A stretch of 64,000 nucleotides of DNA from positions 7,015,750-7,079,749 of the forward strand of contig NZ_CM007717.1 of the NCBI RefSeq assembly GCF_002019855.1, given 5' to 3'. This stretch comes from Streptomyces antibioticus. GTDB lineage: Bacteria > Actinomycetota > Actinomycetes > Streptomycetales > Streptomycetaceae. The notes below the pieces were generated by a model. It did not search any database and was not told where the DNA came from. It saw nothing but the letters and a program-made list of their open reading frames with translations. Below, piece after piece: positions 26,030 to 34,753 of the stretch; positions within the stretch are counted from its first letter, which is position 1, and every line of letters starts with the position of its first letter. The translations under genes and the position numbers were made by a program.

Positions 26030-27561
26030 GGCCTGCGCCAGCTCCGTCCGTCTCGTGCGAGCATCTCGTCGGCTTCCTCGGGTCCCCAGCTCCCCGAGGC
26101 GTACTGCGCCGGCTTGCCGTGTGTCGCCCAGTACTCCTCGATCGGGTCGAGGATCTTCCAGGACTCTTCCACTTCCTGGTGACGCGGGAACAGGTTGGCG
26201 TCGCCGAGCAGCACGTCCAGGATGAGCCGCTCGTACGCCTCGGGGCTGGACTCCGTGAAGGACTCGCCGTACGCGAAGTCCATCGTGACGTCCCGGATCT
26301 CCATCGAGGTGCCCGGCACCTTGGAGCCGAAGCGCACGGTGATGCCCTCGTCGGGCTGGACGCGGATGACGATCGCGTTCTGGCCCAGTTCCTCTGTCGC
26401 CGTCGAGTCGAAGGGGGAGTGCGGGGCGCGTTGGAAGACCACCGCGATCTCGGTGACCCGGCGGCCCAGACGCTTGCCCGTGCGCAGATAGAACGGCACG
26501 CCCGCCCAGCGGCGGTTGTCGATGTTCAGCTTCACCGCGGCGAAGGTGTCGGTCGTGGAGGCCGGGTCGGTGCCCTCCTCCTCCAGATAGCCGCGCACCT
26601 TCTCGCCGCCCTGCCAGGCGGCCGCGTACTGCGCCCGCACGGTGTGCCGGCCCAGGTCCTCCGGCAGCTTCACGGCCTTGAGCACCTTGAGCTTTTCGGT
26701 GAGCAGCGCGTCCGCGTCGAAGGAGGCGGGCTCCTCCATGGCGGTGAGCGCCATGAGCTGGAGCAGGTGGTTCTGGATGACGTCGCGGGCGGCGCCGATG
26801 CCGTCGTAGTAGCCGGCGCGGCCGCCGATGCCGATGTCCTCGGCCATGGTGATCTGCACGTGGTCCACGAAGGACCGGTTCCAGATCGGCTCGAACATCG
26901 TGTTGGCGAACCGCAGCGCCAGGATGTTCTGGACCGTCTCCTTGCCCAGGTAGTGGTCGATCCGGAACACCTGGTCAGGTTCGAACACGTCGTGCACGAC
27001 CGCGTTCAGCTCGCGGGCGCTCGCCAGGTCGTGCCCGAACGGCTTCTCGATGACCGCGCGCCGCCAGGAACCGTCCGGCGCCTTGGCCAGCCCGTGCTTC
27101 TTGAGCTGCTCGACGACCTTCGGGAAGAACTTCGGCGGCACCGAGAGGTAGAACGCGAAGTTGCCGCCGGTGCCCTGGGAGGCGTCCAGCTCCTCCACGG
27201 CCTTCCTGAGCTGCTCGAACGCCTCGTCGTCGGAGAAGTCGCCGGGGATGAACCGCATGCCCTCGGCGAGCTGCTGCCAGACCTCCTCGCGGAACGGCGT
27301 GCGCGCGTGCTCACGGACCGCGTCGTGGACGATCTGCGCGAAGTCCTCGTCCTCCCAGTCCCGGCGGGCGAACCCGACGAGCGAGAAGCCCGGCGGCAGC
27401 AGACCGCGGTTGGCGAGGTCGTAGACGGCCGGCATCAGCTTCTTGCGGGACAGATCGCCCGTCACCCCGAAGATGACCAGGCCCGACGGTCCTGCGATAC
27501 GGGGCAGCCGCCGGTCTCGGGGGTCCCGCAGCGGGTTGTCCCACACAGGGATGGTGCTCAT
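26026..27561 (-). CDS. zwf: Glucose-6-phosphate 1-dehydrogenase
   Basis: 511 residues, typical length. Coenzyme motif FGVTGDLSRKKLMPAVYDL; substrate and catalytic motif FRIDHYLGKETVQN with the active His. Oxidises glucose 6-phosphate to 6-phosphogluconolactone with NADP. Second gene of the operon, overlapping tal upstream and opcA downstream by four bases each. Confidence 0.96.
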   Translation of the reverse strand: MSTIPVWDNPLRDPRDRRLPRIAGPSGLVIFGVTGDLSRKKLMPAVYDLANRGLLPPGFSLVGFARRDWEDEDFAQIVHDAVREHARTPFREEVWQQLAEGMRFIPGDFSDDEAFEQLRKAVEELDASQGTGGNFAFYLSVPPKFFPKVVEQLKKHGLAKAPDGSWRRAVIEKPFGHDLASARELNAVVHDVFEPDQVFRIDHYLGKETVQNILALRFANTMFEPIWNRSFVDHVQITMAEDIGIGGRAGYYDGIGAARDVIQNHLLQLMALTAMEEPASFDADALLTEKLKVLKAVKLPEDLGRHTVRAQYAAAWQGGEKVRGYLEEEGTDPASTTDTFAAVKLNIDNRRWAGVPFYLRTGKRLGRRVTEIAVVFQRAPHSPFDSTATEELGQNAIVIRVQPDEGITVRFGSKVPGTSMEIRDVTMDFAYGESFTESSPEAYERLILDVLLGDANLFPRHQEVEESWKILDPIEEYWATHGKPAQYASGSWGPEEADEMLARDGRSWRRP

Positions 27562-28721
27562 TCCGCGTCAGCTCCCTTGTTCACGTCGGCTGCCCTGCTC
27601 GTCAGCGACTTCGTGACCGTGCTCAGCAAGTCCTCCCACGCCGCCTCGAACTTGGCGACCCCGTCGTCCTCCAGACGGGTGACCACCTCGTCGTACGAGA
27701 TGCCGAGGTCCGCTACGGCGGCCAGGTCGGCGCGGGCCTGTGCGTAGCCGCCGGTCACCGTGTCGCCGGTGATGTCACCGTGGTCGGCGGTGGCGTCCAG
27801 GGTGGCCTCGGGCATGGTGTTGACCGTGCCCGGGGCGACCAGTTCCTCCACGTACAGGGTGTCCTTGTAGGCGGGATCCTTCACCCCGGTGGACGCCCAC
27901 AGGGGGCGCTGCGGGTGGGCGCCGGCCTTCTCCAGCGCGGCCCAGCGGGGGCCCGAGAAGACCTCCTCGTACGCCTGGTAGGCCAGTCGCGCGTTGGCGA
28001 GCGCGGCCCGTCCCCTGAGCGCGAGCGCCGGCCCGGTGCCGAGGGCGGTCAGCCGCTTGTCGATCTCGGCGTCCACCCGGGAGACGAAGAAGGACGCCAC
28101 GGAGTGGACCGTGGACAGATCGGTCCCGGCCGCCCGGGCCCGCTCCAGACCGGCGAGGTAGGCGTCCATGACCGCGCGGTACCGCTCCAGCGAGAAGATC
28201 AGCGTGACGTTGACGCTGATCCCGAGGCCGACGACCTCGGTGATCGCCGGCAGGCCCGCCTCGGTCGCCGGGATCTTGATCATCACGTTGGGGCGGTCGA
28301 CCAGCCAGGCGAGCTGCCTGGCCTCGGCGACGGTGGCCGCGGGGTCGTGCGCGAGCCGCGGGTCGACCTCGATGGAGACCCGGCCGTCGCGGCCGTCCGT
28401 CGTCGTGTACGTGTCGTGCAGCAGATCGGCGGCGGCCCGTACGTCGGCGGTCGTCATCATCCGTACGGCCTCGTCCACCGTGACCCCGCGCACGGCCAGG
28501 TCGGCGAGCTGGTCCTCGTAGCCCTCGCCGGAGCCGATGGCGGCCTGGAAGATGGACGGGTTCGTGGTGACGCCGACGACGTTCCGCGTGGCGATCAGCG
28601 CGGCCAGGTTGCCGGTGCGGATCCGCTCGCGCGACAGGTCGTCCAGCCAGATCGAGACGCCTTCCTCGGAGAGGCGCTTCAGGGCTTCCGCGGGTGCGGG
28701 CGCTTCGGTCACTGTGATCAT
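27558..28721 (-). CDS. tal: Transaldolase
   Basis: 387 residues. The N-terminal region WLDDLSRERIRTGNLAAL and TNPSIFQ are transaldolase signature 1; the Schiff-base lysine lies in PNVMIKIPATEAG. Transfers dihydroxyacetone units between sugar phosphates. First gene of the tal-zwf-opcA-pgi-gnd operon (GGAAAG before the ATG). The transketolase gene that often leads this operon in Streptomyces is not next to it here; an AraC gene diverges instead. Confidence 0.95.
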   Translation of the reverse strand: MITVTEAPAPAEALKRLSEEGVSIWLDDLSRERIRTGNLAALIATRNVVGVTTNPSIFQAAIGSGEGYEDQLADLAVRGVTVDEAVRMMTTADVRAAADLLHDTYTTTDGRDGRVSIEVDPRLAHDPAATVAEARQLAWLVDRPNVMIKIPATEAGLPAITEVVGLGISVNVTLIFSLERYRAVMDAYLAGLERARAAGTDLSTVHSVASFFVSRVDAEIDKRLTALGTGPALALRGRAALANARLAYQAYEEVFSGPRWAALEKAGAHPQRPLWASTGVKDPAYKDTLYVEELVAPGTVNTMPEATLDATADHGDITGDTVTGGYAQARADLAAVADLGISYDEVVTRLEDDGVAKFEAAWEDLLSTVTKSLTSRAADVNKGADAE

Positions 28722-28750
28722 CTTCTTTCCGGCAGCGGCTCGGGCGCGTT

Positions 28751-28773
28751 CAAAAGTAAAAGTCTGACTTTTG
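28751..28773. promoter_or_regulatory. Palindromic operator between tal and the AraC gene
   Basis: AAAAGTC-T-GACTTTT (28758-28772) is a perfect dyad, and an extra direct copy of CAAAAGT lies at 28751. It is strikingly AT-rich for this genome and sits about 30 bp before the tal start, in the 123 bp divergent promoter. Likely binding site of the AraC regulator or another controller of sugar-phosphate genes. Confidence 0.7.
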
Positions 28774-28844
28774 CGGGGGTAGGTCTTCCTGTGTCAGCCT
28801 GTGGTGAAAGTGGGACAGCGGCGGCAGGGGCGGGGCGGCACGAG

Positions 28845-29834
28845 ATGGACATGGCGGACAGAAACCCCCAAGTGCGCCCCGACGGCATCCGGACCTTCCC
28901 TTTCCCGGTCGAACTCAGCGTCGGCGGCGTCGGCATGCAGGTCGGCCCCCTCGGCACCGGCCGCACCTGGCACGCCGACGCGCCCCTGACCCGCGTCCAC
29001 CGCATCGACTTCCACGTGGTGATGCTGTTCGACGAGGGCCCCGTCCACCACATGATCGACTTCGCGGAGTACGAGGCCGCCGCCGGTGACCTGCTGTGGA
29101 TCCGCCCCGGACAGGTCCACCGTTTCTCCGAGACGGGCGGGTACCGCGGAACCGTCCTGACCATGCAGCCCGGTTTCCTGCCCCGCGCCACCGTCGAGGC
29201 CACCGGCCTCTACCGCTACGACCTGCCGCCCCTGCTCCGCCCCGACCCCGCCCAGCAGGCCGCCCTGCGCGCCGGACTGGCCCATCTGCGCCAGGAGTAC
29301 GAGGACGCGGCCACCCTCCCGCCCAGCCTGCACACGGCCGTCCTGCGGCACTCCCTCACCGCGTTCCTGCTGCGCCTCGCGCATCTCGCGGCCAGCTCGG
29401 CGGAGGCCGGGCAGCGGTCCGATTCCACCTTCACCCGGTTCCGGGACGCCGTGGAGCGCGACTTCGCCGTCAACCGCGGTGTCAGCGCCTACGCCGACGC
29501 CCTCGGCTACTCCCGCCGCACCCTGGTCCGCGCGGTGCGCGCCGCGACCGGCGAGACGCCCAAGGGGTTCATCGACAAGCGGGTCGTCCTGGAGGCGAAG
29601 CGGCTGCTGGCCCACACGGGGCTGCCGATCGGCCGGGTGGGCGCGGCGGTGGGCTTCCCCGACCCGGCGAACTTCTCCAAGTTCTTCCAGCTCCGCACCG
29701 GGCTGACCCCGGCCGGGTTCCGGGCGGAACTGCTGCTCGACACACCGGAATCCGGACCCGGGGACACGTCGGCGCCGGGGGCCCGGAGTCGGACCGCCCG
29801 GCGCCGGGAGGAGGGGATCAGCGCCCGAACGTGA
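28845..29834 (+). CDS. AraC-family transcriptional regulator
   Basis: 329 residues (ATG 28845; ATG 28851 also possible). An N-terminal cupin-type sensing domain (DLLWIRPGQVHRFSETGGYRG) precedes the two C-terminal helix-turn-helices (SAYADALGYSRRTLVRAVRAATG and PIGRVGAAVGFPDPANFSKFF). Divergent from tal, so it may control the pentose-phosphate operon; the inducer is unknown. Its end overlaps the convergent glucanase gene by 17 bp. Confidence 0.9.
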   Translation: MDMADRNPQVRPDGIRTFPFPVELSVGGVGMQVGPLGTGRTWHADAPLTRVHRIDFHVVMLFDEGPVHHMIDFAEYEAAAGDLLWIRPGQVHRFSETGGYRGTVLTMQPGFLPRATVEATGLYRYDLPPLLRPDPAQQAALRAGLAHLRQEYEDAATLPPSLHTAVLRHSLTAFLLRLAHLAASSAEAGQRSDSTFTRFRDAVERDFAVNRGVSAYADALGYSRRTLVRAVRAATGETPKGFIDKRVVLEAKRLLAHTGLPIGRVGAAVGFPDPANFSKFFQLRTGLTPAGFRAELLLDTPESGPGDTSAPGARSRTARRREEGISART

Positions 29835-31251
29835 ACCAGTTGACGTTCACGAAGTCGGCCGGCTGGCCGCTGGTGAAGGTCAGATAGACGTCATGGGTGC
29901 CGGTGACCGCGCCGATGTTCGCCGGCACGGTCCGCCAGGACTGCCAGCCACCGGTGTTGGCCAGCGCGAAACTCCCGATCGGCGCGGCGGTACGGCTGTC
30001 GAGCCGCACCTCGACCAGTCCGCTGATCCCGGCGCCCGCACCGCTGGCGACCCGGGCGCTGAACTGGGTCGCCGCCGAGGAGCCGAAATTGACGCCCTGG
30101 TAGAGCGCCCAGTCGCCGTTGGCGAGCGAGGCGAGGTTCTGCCCGCCGCCGGTGTCCGTGGTGGTCTCGGTGCCCGTACCGCTCTGGCTGTTGTACGACT
30201 CGGCCTGGATCGTGCCGTAGGCGTCCCGGCCGCCGGACGGGGGAGGCGTCGTGGGCGGTGGCGTGGTGCCGCCGCCGGACGACAGCACCTGCACGTAGTC
30301 GACGACCATCGGCACCCCGGAGGCCGTACCGCTGTCCAGACCGCCGCCGAACGCGTCCGGGAAGGCGCCGCCCATGGCCACGTTGAGGATCAGGAAGAAG
30401 CCGTGGTGGGTGGCGTTGGCCCAGGTCGTCGCGTCCATCTGGCCCGAGTTCACCGAGTGGAACTGGACGCCGTCGACCAGGAACCGGATCGTCTCCGGGC
30501 TCACCGAGCGGTCCCACTCCAGGGTGTAGGTGTGGAAGCCGGACTGGCAGGTGGTGTTGGGACAGGCGCGGGAGTTGCCGAGGCCGACCGTCTCGTTGCA
30601 CGGGCCGCCCGGGTTGACGCCGCAGTGCAGCGTGGCCCACACCTGGTTGCGGCCCTGGACGTTCTCCATGATGTCCAACTCGCCCACGGAGGGCCAGTTC
30701 TGGTAGTTGCCGCGGTAGGGCGCGCCCAGTGCCCAGAAGGCCGGCCAGTAGCCCTCTGCCGCGGTGCCGGTGACGTTCGGCATCTGGATGCGGCCCTCGA
30801 TGCGCAACTTGCCGCCGGCCGGGGGCTGGAAGTCGGTGCGGACCGTCTCGATCCGGCCGGAGGTCCAGTTGCCGGCGGCGTTGCGCAGCGGGGTGATGCG
30901 CAGATTGCCGTTGCCGTCGAGCGAGACGTTGCTCGTGCTGTTCGTCATCGTCTCGACCTCGCCGGTGCCCCAGTTGGCGGGGCCGCCCGGGTATGAAGTC
31001 CCGATGCTGTACTGCCAGTTGGACGTGTTGACGCCGGTGCCCGCGGCGCCGTTGAAGTCGTCGAGGAAGACCTGGGTCCAGCCGGACGGGGGTGTGGGGG
31101 CGGAGGCGTTCGCGGGCAGGGTGACGGCGGTCGCCGCGGCCGCCGTCAGGGCGAGCGTGCCGAGGACGGCGATCAGCGTGCGCCGCAGCGAACGCCGTCG
31201 GGCGGGCGGACCGCCGGGCGTTCTGGAGGGGGTGCCGGAGGGTGCACTCAT
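29818..31251 (-). CDS. Secreted GH16 endo-beta-1,3-glucanase with C-terminal CBM6
   Basis: 477 residues. Sec-type signal peptide ending near ANASA (about residue 50). GH16 domain with catalytic GELDIMENVQG (ExDxxE) and a C-terminal jelly-roll carbohydrate module after a Pro/Thr linker; the module pattern IQAESYNSQSGTGTE is CBM6. It degrades laminarin or fungal cell-wall glucan outside the cell. A LacI-type operator lies upstream, and a GH4 6-phospho-glucosidase nearby could handle the sugars produced. Confidence 0.94.
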   Translation of the reverse strand: MSAPSGTPSRTPGGPPARRRSLRRTLIAVLGTLALTAAAATAVTLPANASAPTPPSGWTQVFLDDFNGAAGTGVNTSNWQYSIGTSYPGGPANWGTGEVETMTNSTSNVSLDGNGNLRITPLRNAAGNWTSGRIETVRTDFQPPAGGKLRIEGRIQMPNVTGTAAEGYWPAFWALGAPYRGNYQNWPSVGELDIMENVQGRNQVWATLHCGVNPGGPCNETVGLGNSRACPNTTCQSGFHTYTLEWDRSVSPETIRFLVDGVQFHSVNSGQMDATTWANATHHGFFLILNVAMGGAFPDAFGGGLDSGTASGVPMVVDYVQVLSSGGGTTPPPTTPPPSGGRDAYGTIQAESYNSQSGTGTETTTDTGGGQNLASLANGDWALYQGVNFGSSAATQFSARVASGAGAGISGLVEVRLDSRTAAPIGSFALANTGGWQSWRTVPANIGAVTGTHDVYLTFTSGQPADFVNVNWFTFGR

Positions 31252-31315
31252 GGGGGGCCTCTCGGGTACGGGGTGCGGGGAGTGGGGAGCGGGTGCGTTT
31301 GTTCGCGCCCTGTGG

Positions 31316-31329
31316 TGAGAGCGCTCTCA
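31316..31329. promoter_or_regulatory. LacI-family (CebR-like) operator
   Basis: Perfect 14 bp palindrome TGAGAGCGCTCTCA, one change per half from the known CebR site TGGGAGCGCTCCCA of streptomycetes. It lies 65 bp before the glucanase start, fitting repression relieved by cello- or laminari-oligosaccharides. Confidence 0.85.
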
Positions 31330-31433
31330 AAGTGGGCCCAATGTGCTCTCGGTCACCCCGGGCGTCAAGAGGTGTGACCGGTAAATCTCTTGTGCCACAA
31401 GGGAGTTCACCGGCCGAAGGCAAGAAGGGGCCG

Positions 31434-32780
31434 CTACAGCGCGCTCCCCGCCTGCCAGTCCGCCCACGACAGGTTCCAGCCGTTGAGGCCGTTGGCCGGG
31501 TCGACGGTCCGCTCGCCCGAGTTCCTCACGATCACCACGTCCCCGAGCAGGGATCCCGCGTAGTACGCGTGCCCCGGCGTCGAGGCGTCGCCCGCTCCCT
31601 TGGCGTCGTGCAGACCGATGCAACCGTGGGTGGTGTTCCGGCTGCCGAACACCCCTGTCGCCGCCCAGTAGTTGCCGTGGATGAAGGTGCCGGAGGTGGT
31701 GAGCCGCTGGGCGTGCGGCACGTCGGAGATGTCGTACTCGTCGCCGAGACCGACCGTGGAGGACTGCATCCGGGTCTGCTCGAACCGCTCGCTGATCACC
31801 ATGATCCCGGACCAGGTGGTGTGCTCGGCGTCGCCGCCGGAAACCGGGTAGGTGGCGACGGTGGCGCCGTCCCGCCGTACGGTCATCTCCTTGGCGGCCA
31901 GGTCGACGGTGCTGATCTGGGACCGGCCGATGTGGAAGGTGACGTCCTTCGACTGGACGCCGAACACACCGTCCGCGCCCTCGACGTCCTTCAGCCGCAG
32001 CCCGAGCGTGACCGTGGTCCCGGCCGCCCAGTACGTCCGCGGCCTGAAGTCCAGCCGGGTGTCGTCGAACCAGTGGCCGACGACCTCCACGGCGGGCTCC
32101 GCGGTCACCGTGATCGCCTTCTCGACGGCGGCCCGGTCCGACACGGCGTGCGTGAACCGGATCGACACCGGCATACCGACGCCGGAGATGGAGTTCGCCT
32201 CCGGGGTGAAACGGCCGACGAAGGTCTCGCCGGGTGACTTGGTGACGAACGTGGTGGTCCCGGTCACGCCGCCTGAGGCTTTCGCCGTGACCGTGTACTT
32301 GGTCCCCGAGTACGGGTTCCGGGACGACGTCCAGGTGGTGCCCGTCTCGTCCAGGGCGCCGTCCAGCGTGGAGCCGTCGTTGCCGGTCACCGTCACCGAG
32401 GCGAGGGTGCCGCCGGTGACGGTGACCTCGACGGGGCTGGTGAACGGGGCCTTCTTCGTGCCGTCGGCGGGGGTCACCGAGATCACGGGCGGTGCCGTGG
32501 CCTTGGCGGCCGGGGAGGCGGATCCGGTCGTCGCCGACGCCTGCGCGTCCGCCGCCGCCCGCGCCTCCGAGGCGTCCGCCGTGCCGGAACCGCACCCGGT
32601 CAGCGCGACGGCCGGTACGGCGGACCCGAGCACGGCCAGCACGCCGCGCCGGGACCACCCCTGCGGACGTTCGGGCCGCTCTGGCCGTTCGGGCCGCTCT
32701 GGCCGCTCCGGCCGCGGCTGTCGTTCGAAACGGTTCGGTATGTGCGAGGCGCCCACGGTGGCCCTTCCGGAGTTGTCCAC
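31434..32780 (-). CDS. L,D-transpeptidase (YkuD) lipoprotein
   Basis: 448 residues. The N-terminal part has five copies of the tripeptide PER, then RRGVLAVLGSAVPAVALTGC with a lipobox (LTGC). Two Ig-like domains precede the YkuD catalytic domain; its active site is HGNYWAATGVFGSRNTTHGCIGL, with the nucleophile in HGC. It forms 3-3 cross-links in peptidoglycan from the outer face of the membrane. The cytoplasmic PER extension before the signal is odd; a later start cannot be excluded. Confidence 0.92.
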   Translation of the reverse strand: MDNSGRATVGASHIPNRFERQPRPERPERPERPERPERPQGWSRRGVLAVLGSAVPAVALTGCGSGTADASEARAAADAQASATTGSASPAAKATAPPVISVTPADGTKKAPFTSPVEVTVTGGTLASVTVTGNDGSTLDGALDETGTTWTSSRNPYSGTKYTVTAKASGGVTGTTTFVTKSPGETFVGRFTPEANSISGVGMPVSIRFTHAVSDRAAVEKAITVTAEPAVEVVGHWFDDTRLDFRPRTYWAAGTTVTLGLRLKDVEGADGVFGVQSKDVTFHIGRSQISTVDLAAKEMTVRRDGATVATYPVSGGDAEHTTWSGIMVISERFEQTRMQSSTVGLGDEYDISDVPHAQRLTTSGTFIHGNYWAATGVFGSRNTTHGCIGLHDAKGAGDASTPGHAYYAGSLLGDVVIVRNSGERTVDPANGLNGWNLSWADWQAGSAL

Positions 32781-32881
32781 GATTGCGCCTGCATCCTGCG
32801 CCTCCCACCTGGGCCGTTCCTTTGAGGAACCGGGCCGTCGGCTGAGATTTCCGTGAGGACGGCGACGAGTAGGGTGCGGGT

Positions 32882-34219
32882 GTGAAGCTGACGATTCTGG
32901 GCGGCGGCGGGTTCCGGGTGCCGCTCGTGTACGGGGCGCTCCTCACCGACCGTGGCGAGGGACGGGTGACGGACGTCGTCCTGCACGATCTGGACGCCGG
33001 GCGGCTCCAGGCGGTCGCCCGGGTCCTGGCCGAGCAGGCGGCCGGCGTCCCCGACGCCCCCGCCGTGACGGCCACCACCGATCTCGACGACGCTCTGCGG
33101 GGCGCCGACTTCGTCTTCTCCGCGATCCGTGTCGGCGGCCTGGAGGGCAGGGCGGACGACGAGCGGGTGGCCCTCGCGGAAGGCGTCCTCGGCCAGGAGA
33201 CGGTCGGCGCCGGCGGTATCGCCTACGGCCTGCGCACGGTCCCGGTCGCGGTGGACATCGCCCGGCGGGTGGCCCGGCTCGCCCCCGACGCCTGGCTGAT
33301 CAACTTCACCAACCCGGCGGGTCTGGTCACCGAGGCCATGTCCCGCCACCTCGGCGACCGGGTCATCGGCATCTGCGACTCGCCGGTCGGCCTCGGACGC
33401 CGTATCGCCCGGGTCCTCGGCGCGGATCCGAACGAGGCGTGGATCGACTACGTCGGTCTCAACCACCTCGGCTGGGTCCGCGGGCTGCGCGTCGCGGGGC
33501 GCGACGAACTACCCCGGCTGCTCGCCGACCCCGGCCTGCTCGGCTCCTTCGAGGAGGGCAAGCTCTTCGGCGTCGACTGGCTCCGGTCGCTCGGCGCGAT
33601 CCCCAACGAGTACCTGCACTACTACTACTTCAACCGCGAGACCGTCCGCGCGTACCAGCAGGCCGAGAAGACCCGCGGTGCCTTCCTCGCCGGCCAACAG
33701 GCCCGGTTCTACGAGGAGATGCGCGACCCCGACGCCGCGGCCCTGGCCGCCTGGGACCGCACCCGCGCCGAGCGCGAGGCCACCTACATGGCGGAGAACC
33801 GCGAGACGGCCGGCGCGGGCGACCGGGACGCCGACGACCTCTCCGGAGGCTACGAGAAGGTCGCGCTCGCCCTGATGCGGGCCATCGCCCGCGACGAACG
33901 CGCCACGCTCATCCTCAACGTGCGCAACGGCTCCACCCTCGGCGCGCTCGACGCGGACGCCGTGATCGAGGTGCCGTGTCTGGTCGACGCCAACGGCGCC
34001 CATCCGATGGCCGCCGCCCCGCTGCCGGGGCACGCCGCCGGGTTGGTCACGGCGGTCAAGGCGGTGGAGCGCGAGGTGCTGGCCGCCGCCGAGTCGGGCT
34101 CGCGGGCCATGGCGGTGAAGGCGTTCGCGCTGCATCCGCTCGTCGATTCCGTGAACGTCGCGCGCCGGCTGGTCGAGGGCTACCGGGAGGTCCATCCGGG
34201 GCTGGCGTACCTGCGCTAG
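32882..34219 (+). CDS. GH4 family 6-phospho-beta-glucosidase
   Basis: 445 residues, GTG start. NAD-binding ILGGGGFRVPLVYGALL, then NFTNPAGLVTEA and the metal-binding Cys in GICDSPVG and His in GLNHLGW, all typical of GH4. These enzymes use NAD and a divalent metal to split 6-phospho-beta-glucosides by a redox-elimination route. Probably works on imported, phosphorylated disaccharides from the glucanases next door. Confidence 0.92.
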   Translation: MKLTILGGGGFRVPLVYGALLTDRGEGRVTDVVLHDLDAGRLQAVARVLAEQAAGVPDAPAVTATTDLDDALRGADFVFSAIRVGGLEGRADDERVALAEGVLGQETVGAGGIAYGLRTVPVAVDIARRVARLAPDAWLINFTNPAGLVTEAMSRHLGDRVIGICDSPVGLGRRIARVLGADPNEAWIDYVGLNHLGWVRGLRVAGRDELPRLLADPGLLGSFEEGKLFGVDWLRSLGAIPNEYLHYYYFNRETVRAYQQAEKTRGAFLAGQQARFYEEMRDPDAAALAAWDRTRAEREATYMAENRETAGAGDRDADDLSGGYEKVALALMRAIARDERATLILNVRNGSTLGALDADAVIEVPCLVDANGAHPMAAAPLPGHAAGLVTAVKAVEREVLAAAESGSRAMAVKAFALHPLVDSVNVARRLVEGYREVHPGLAYLR

Positions 34220-34542
34220 CGCGTCGGCCCGGTCAGGGGTGATCGGGCGGCCGCTCCCCGTGACAGCGGCCGACCGACCCGATCCCCCGTGCCCGGAGAT
34301 CCCCCATGATCTCCGGCGTCCCCCGTGGACCCCCGTGTCCCCCCGTGGTCCTTCCCCCTGCCCCCGTTCCCCCGTGCTCCCGCGGACCCGCCGGGGTTTC
34401 CCCCGTCGCCCCCCGACGTCCCCGGCGGGTCCTCACGGTTGCACCTTTAAGAGCGCGCCCCACGGCCCGTGATACACCCCTCGCGGAAAAAGATTCCCCC
34501 GGACCGGAATCCGGGGGAACAGGGGGACCCGAGGGCGCGCGC
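34220..34542. other. Gene-free stretch with CCCCCGTG-like runs
   Basis: 323 bp without a supportable gene. From about 34276 to 34395 the motif CCCCCGTG (with variants) recurs at least six times; the right part holds the chitinase terminator. Confidence 0.6.
34487..34519 (-). terminator. Rho-independent terminator of the interrupted chitinase gene
   Basis: Perfect 10 bp stem TTCCCCCGGA/TCCGGGGGAA (34494-34503, 34510-34519) followed on the minus strand by TCTTTTT. It is placed 24 bp after the chitinase stop. Confidence 0.9.
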
Positions 34543-34717
34543 CTAGCCGGTGAAGCCGGCCGTGATGGAGGTGAACTGCCAGTTGCTCTGGCTGATGCCC
34601 GAGCAGTTGCTGGTCACTCCGCCGCCCGGGCAGGGCCGGTCACGGTTGACGGACCAGAAGGCGAGCCGCGCGAGGTGGTGCGCGTTGGCCCAGTCACGGA
34701 TCTGGGTCCAGAAACCT
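34543..34717 (-). pseudogene. 3' remnant of a GH18 chitinase gene cut by the integrated element
   Basis: Read on the minus strand, the frame gives FWTQIRDWANAHHLARLAFW and then SVNRDRPCPG, followed by SNCSGISQSNWQF and a stop. This is the C-terminal end of a GH18 chitinase (W in the last beta strand plus the CSGISQ disulphide loop). The frame meets TAA just beyond about 34717, where an AT-rich sequence and the integrase begin, so the rest of the gene must lie past the other end of the element. Confidence 0.85.
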
Positions 34718-34745
34718 ATTTAGGGATGGTAATACTTCGCTAGCA
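34705..34745. other. Left attachment junction (attL) of the integrative element
   Basis: The chitinase frame and GC-rich codon pattern stop within CCAGAAACCTATTTAGGG. A serine integrase gene starts 40 bp further on, as expected for an att site beside int. The exact crossover dinucleotide cannot be fixed without attR or an empty site. Confidence 0.7.
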
Positions 34746-34753
34746 TCACCCGC

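Noticed and set aside
32680..32715. PER tripeptide repeat as a mobile or satellite repeat
   Set aside because: Only five in-frame units in a flexible protein head; ordinary microsatellite expansion explains it.
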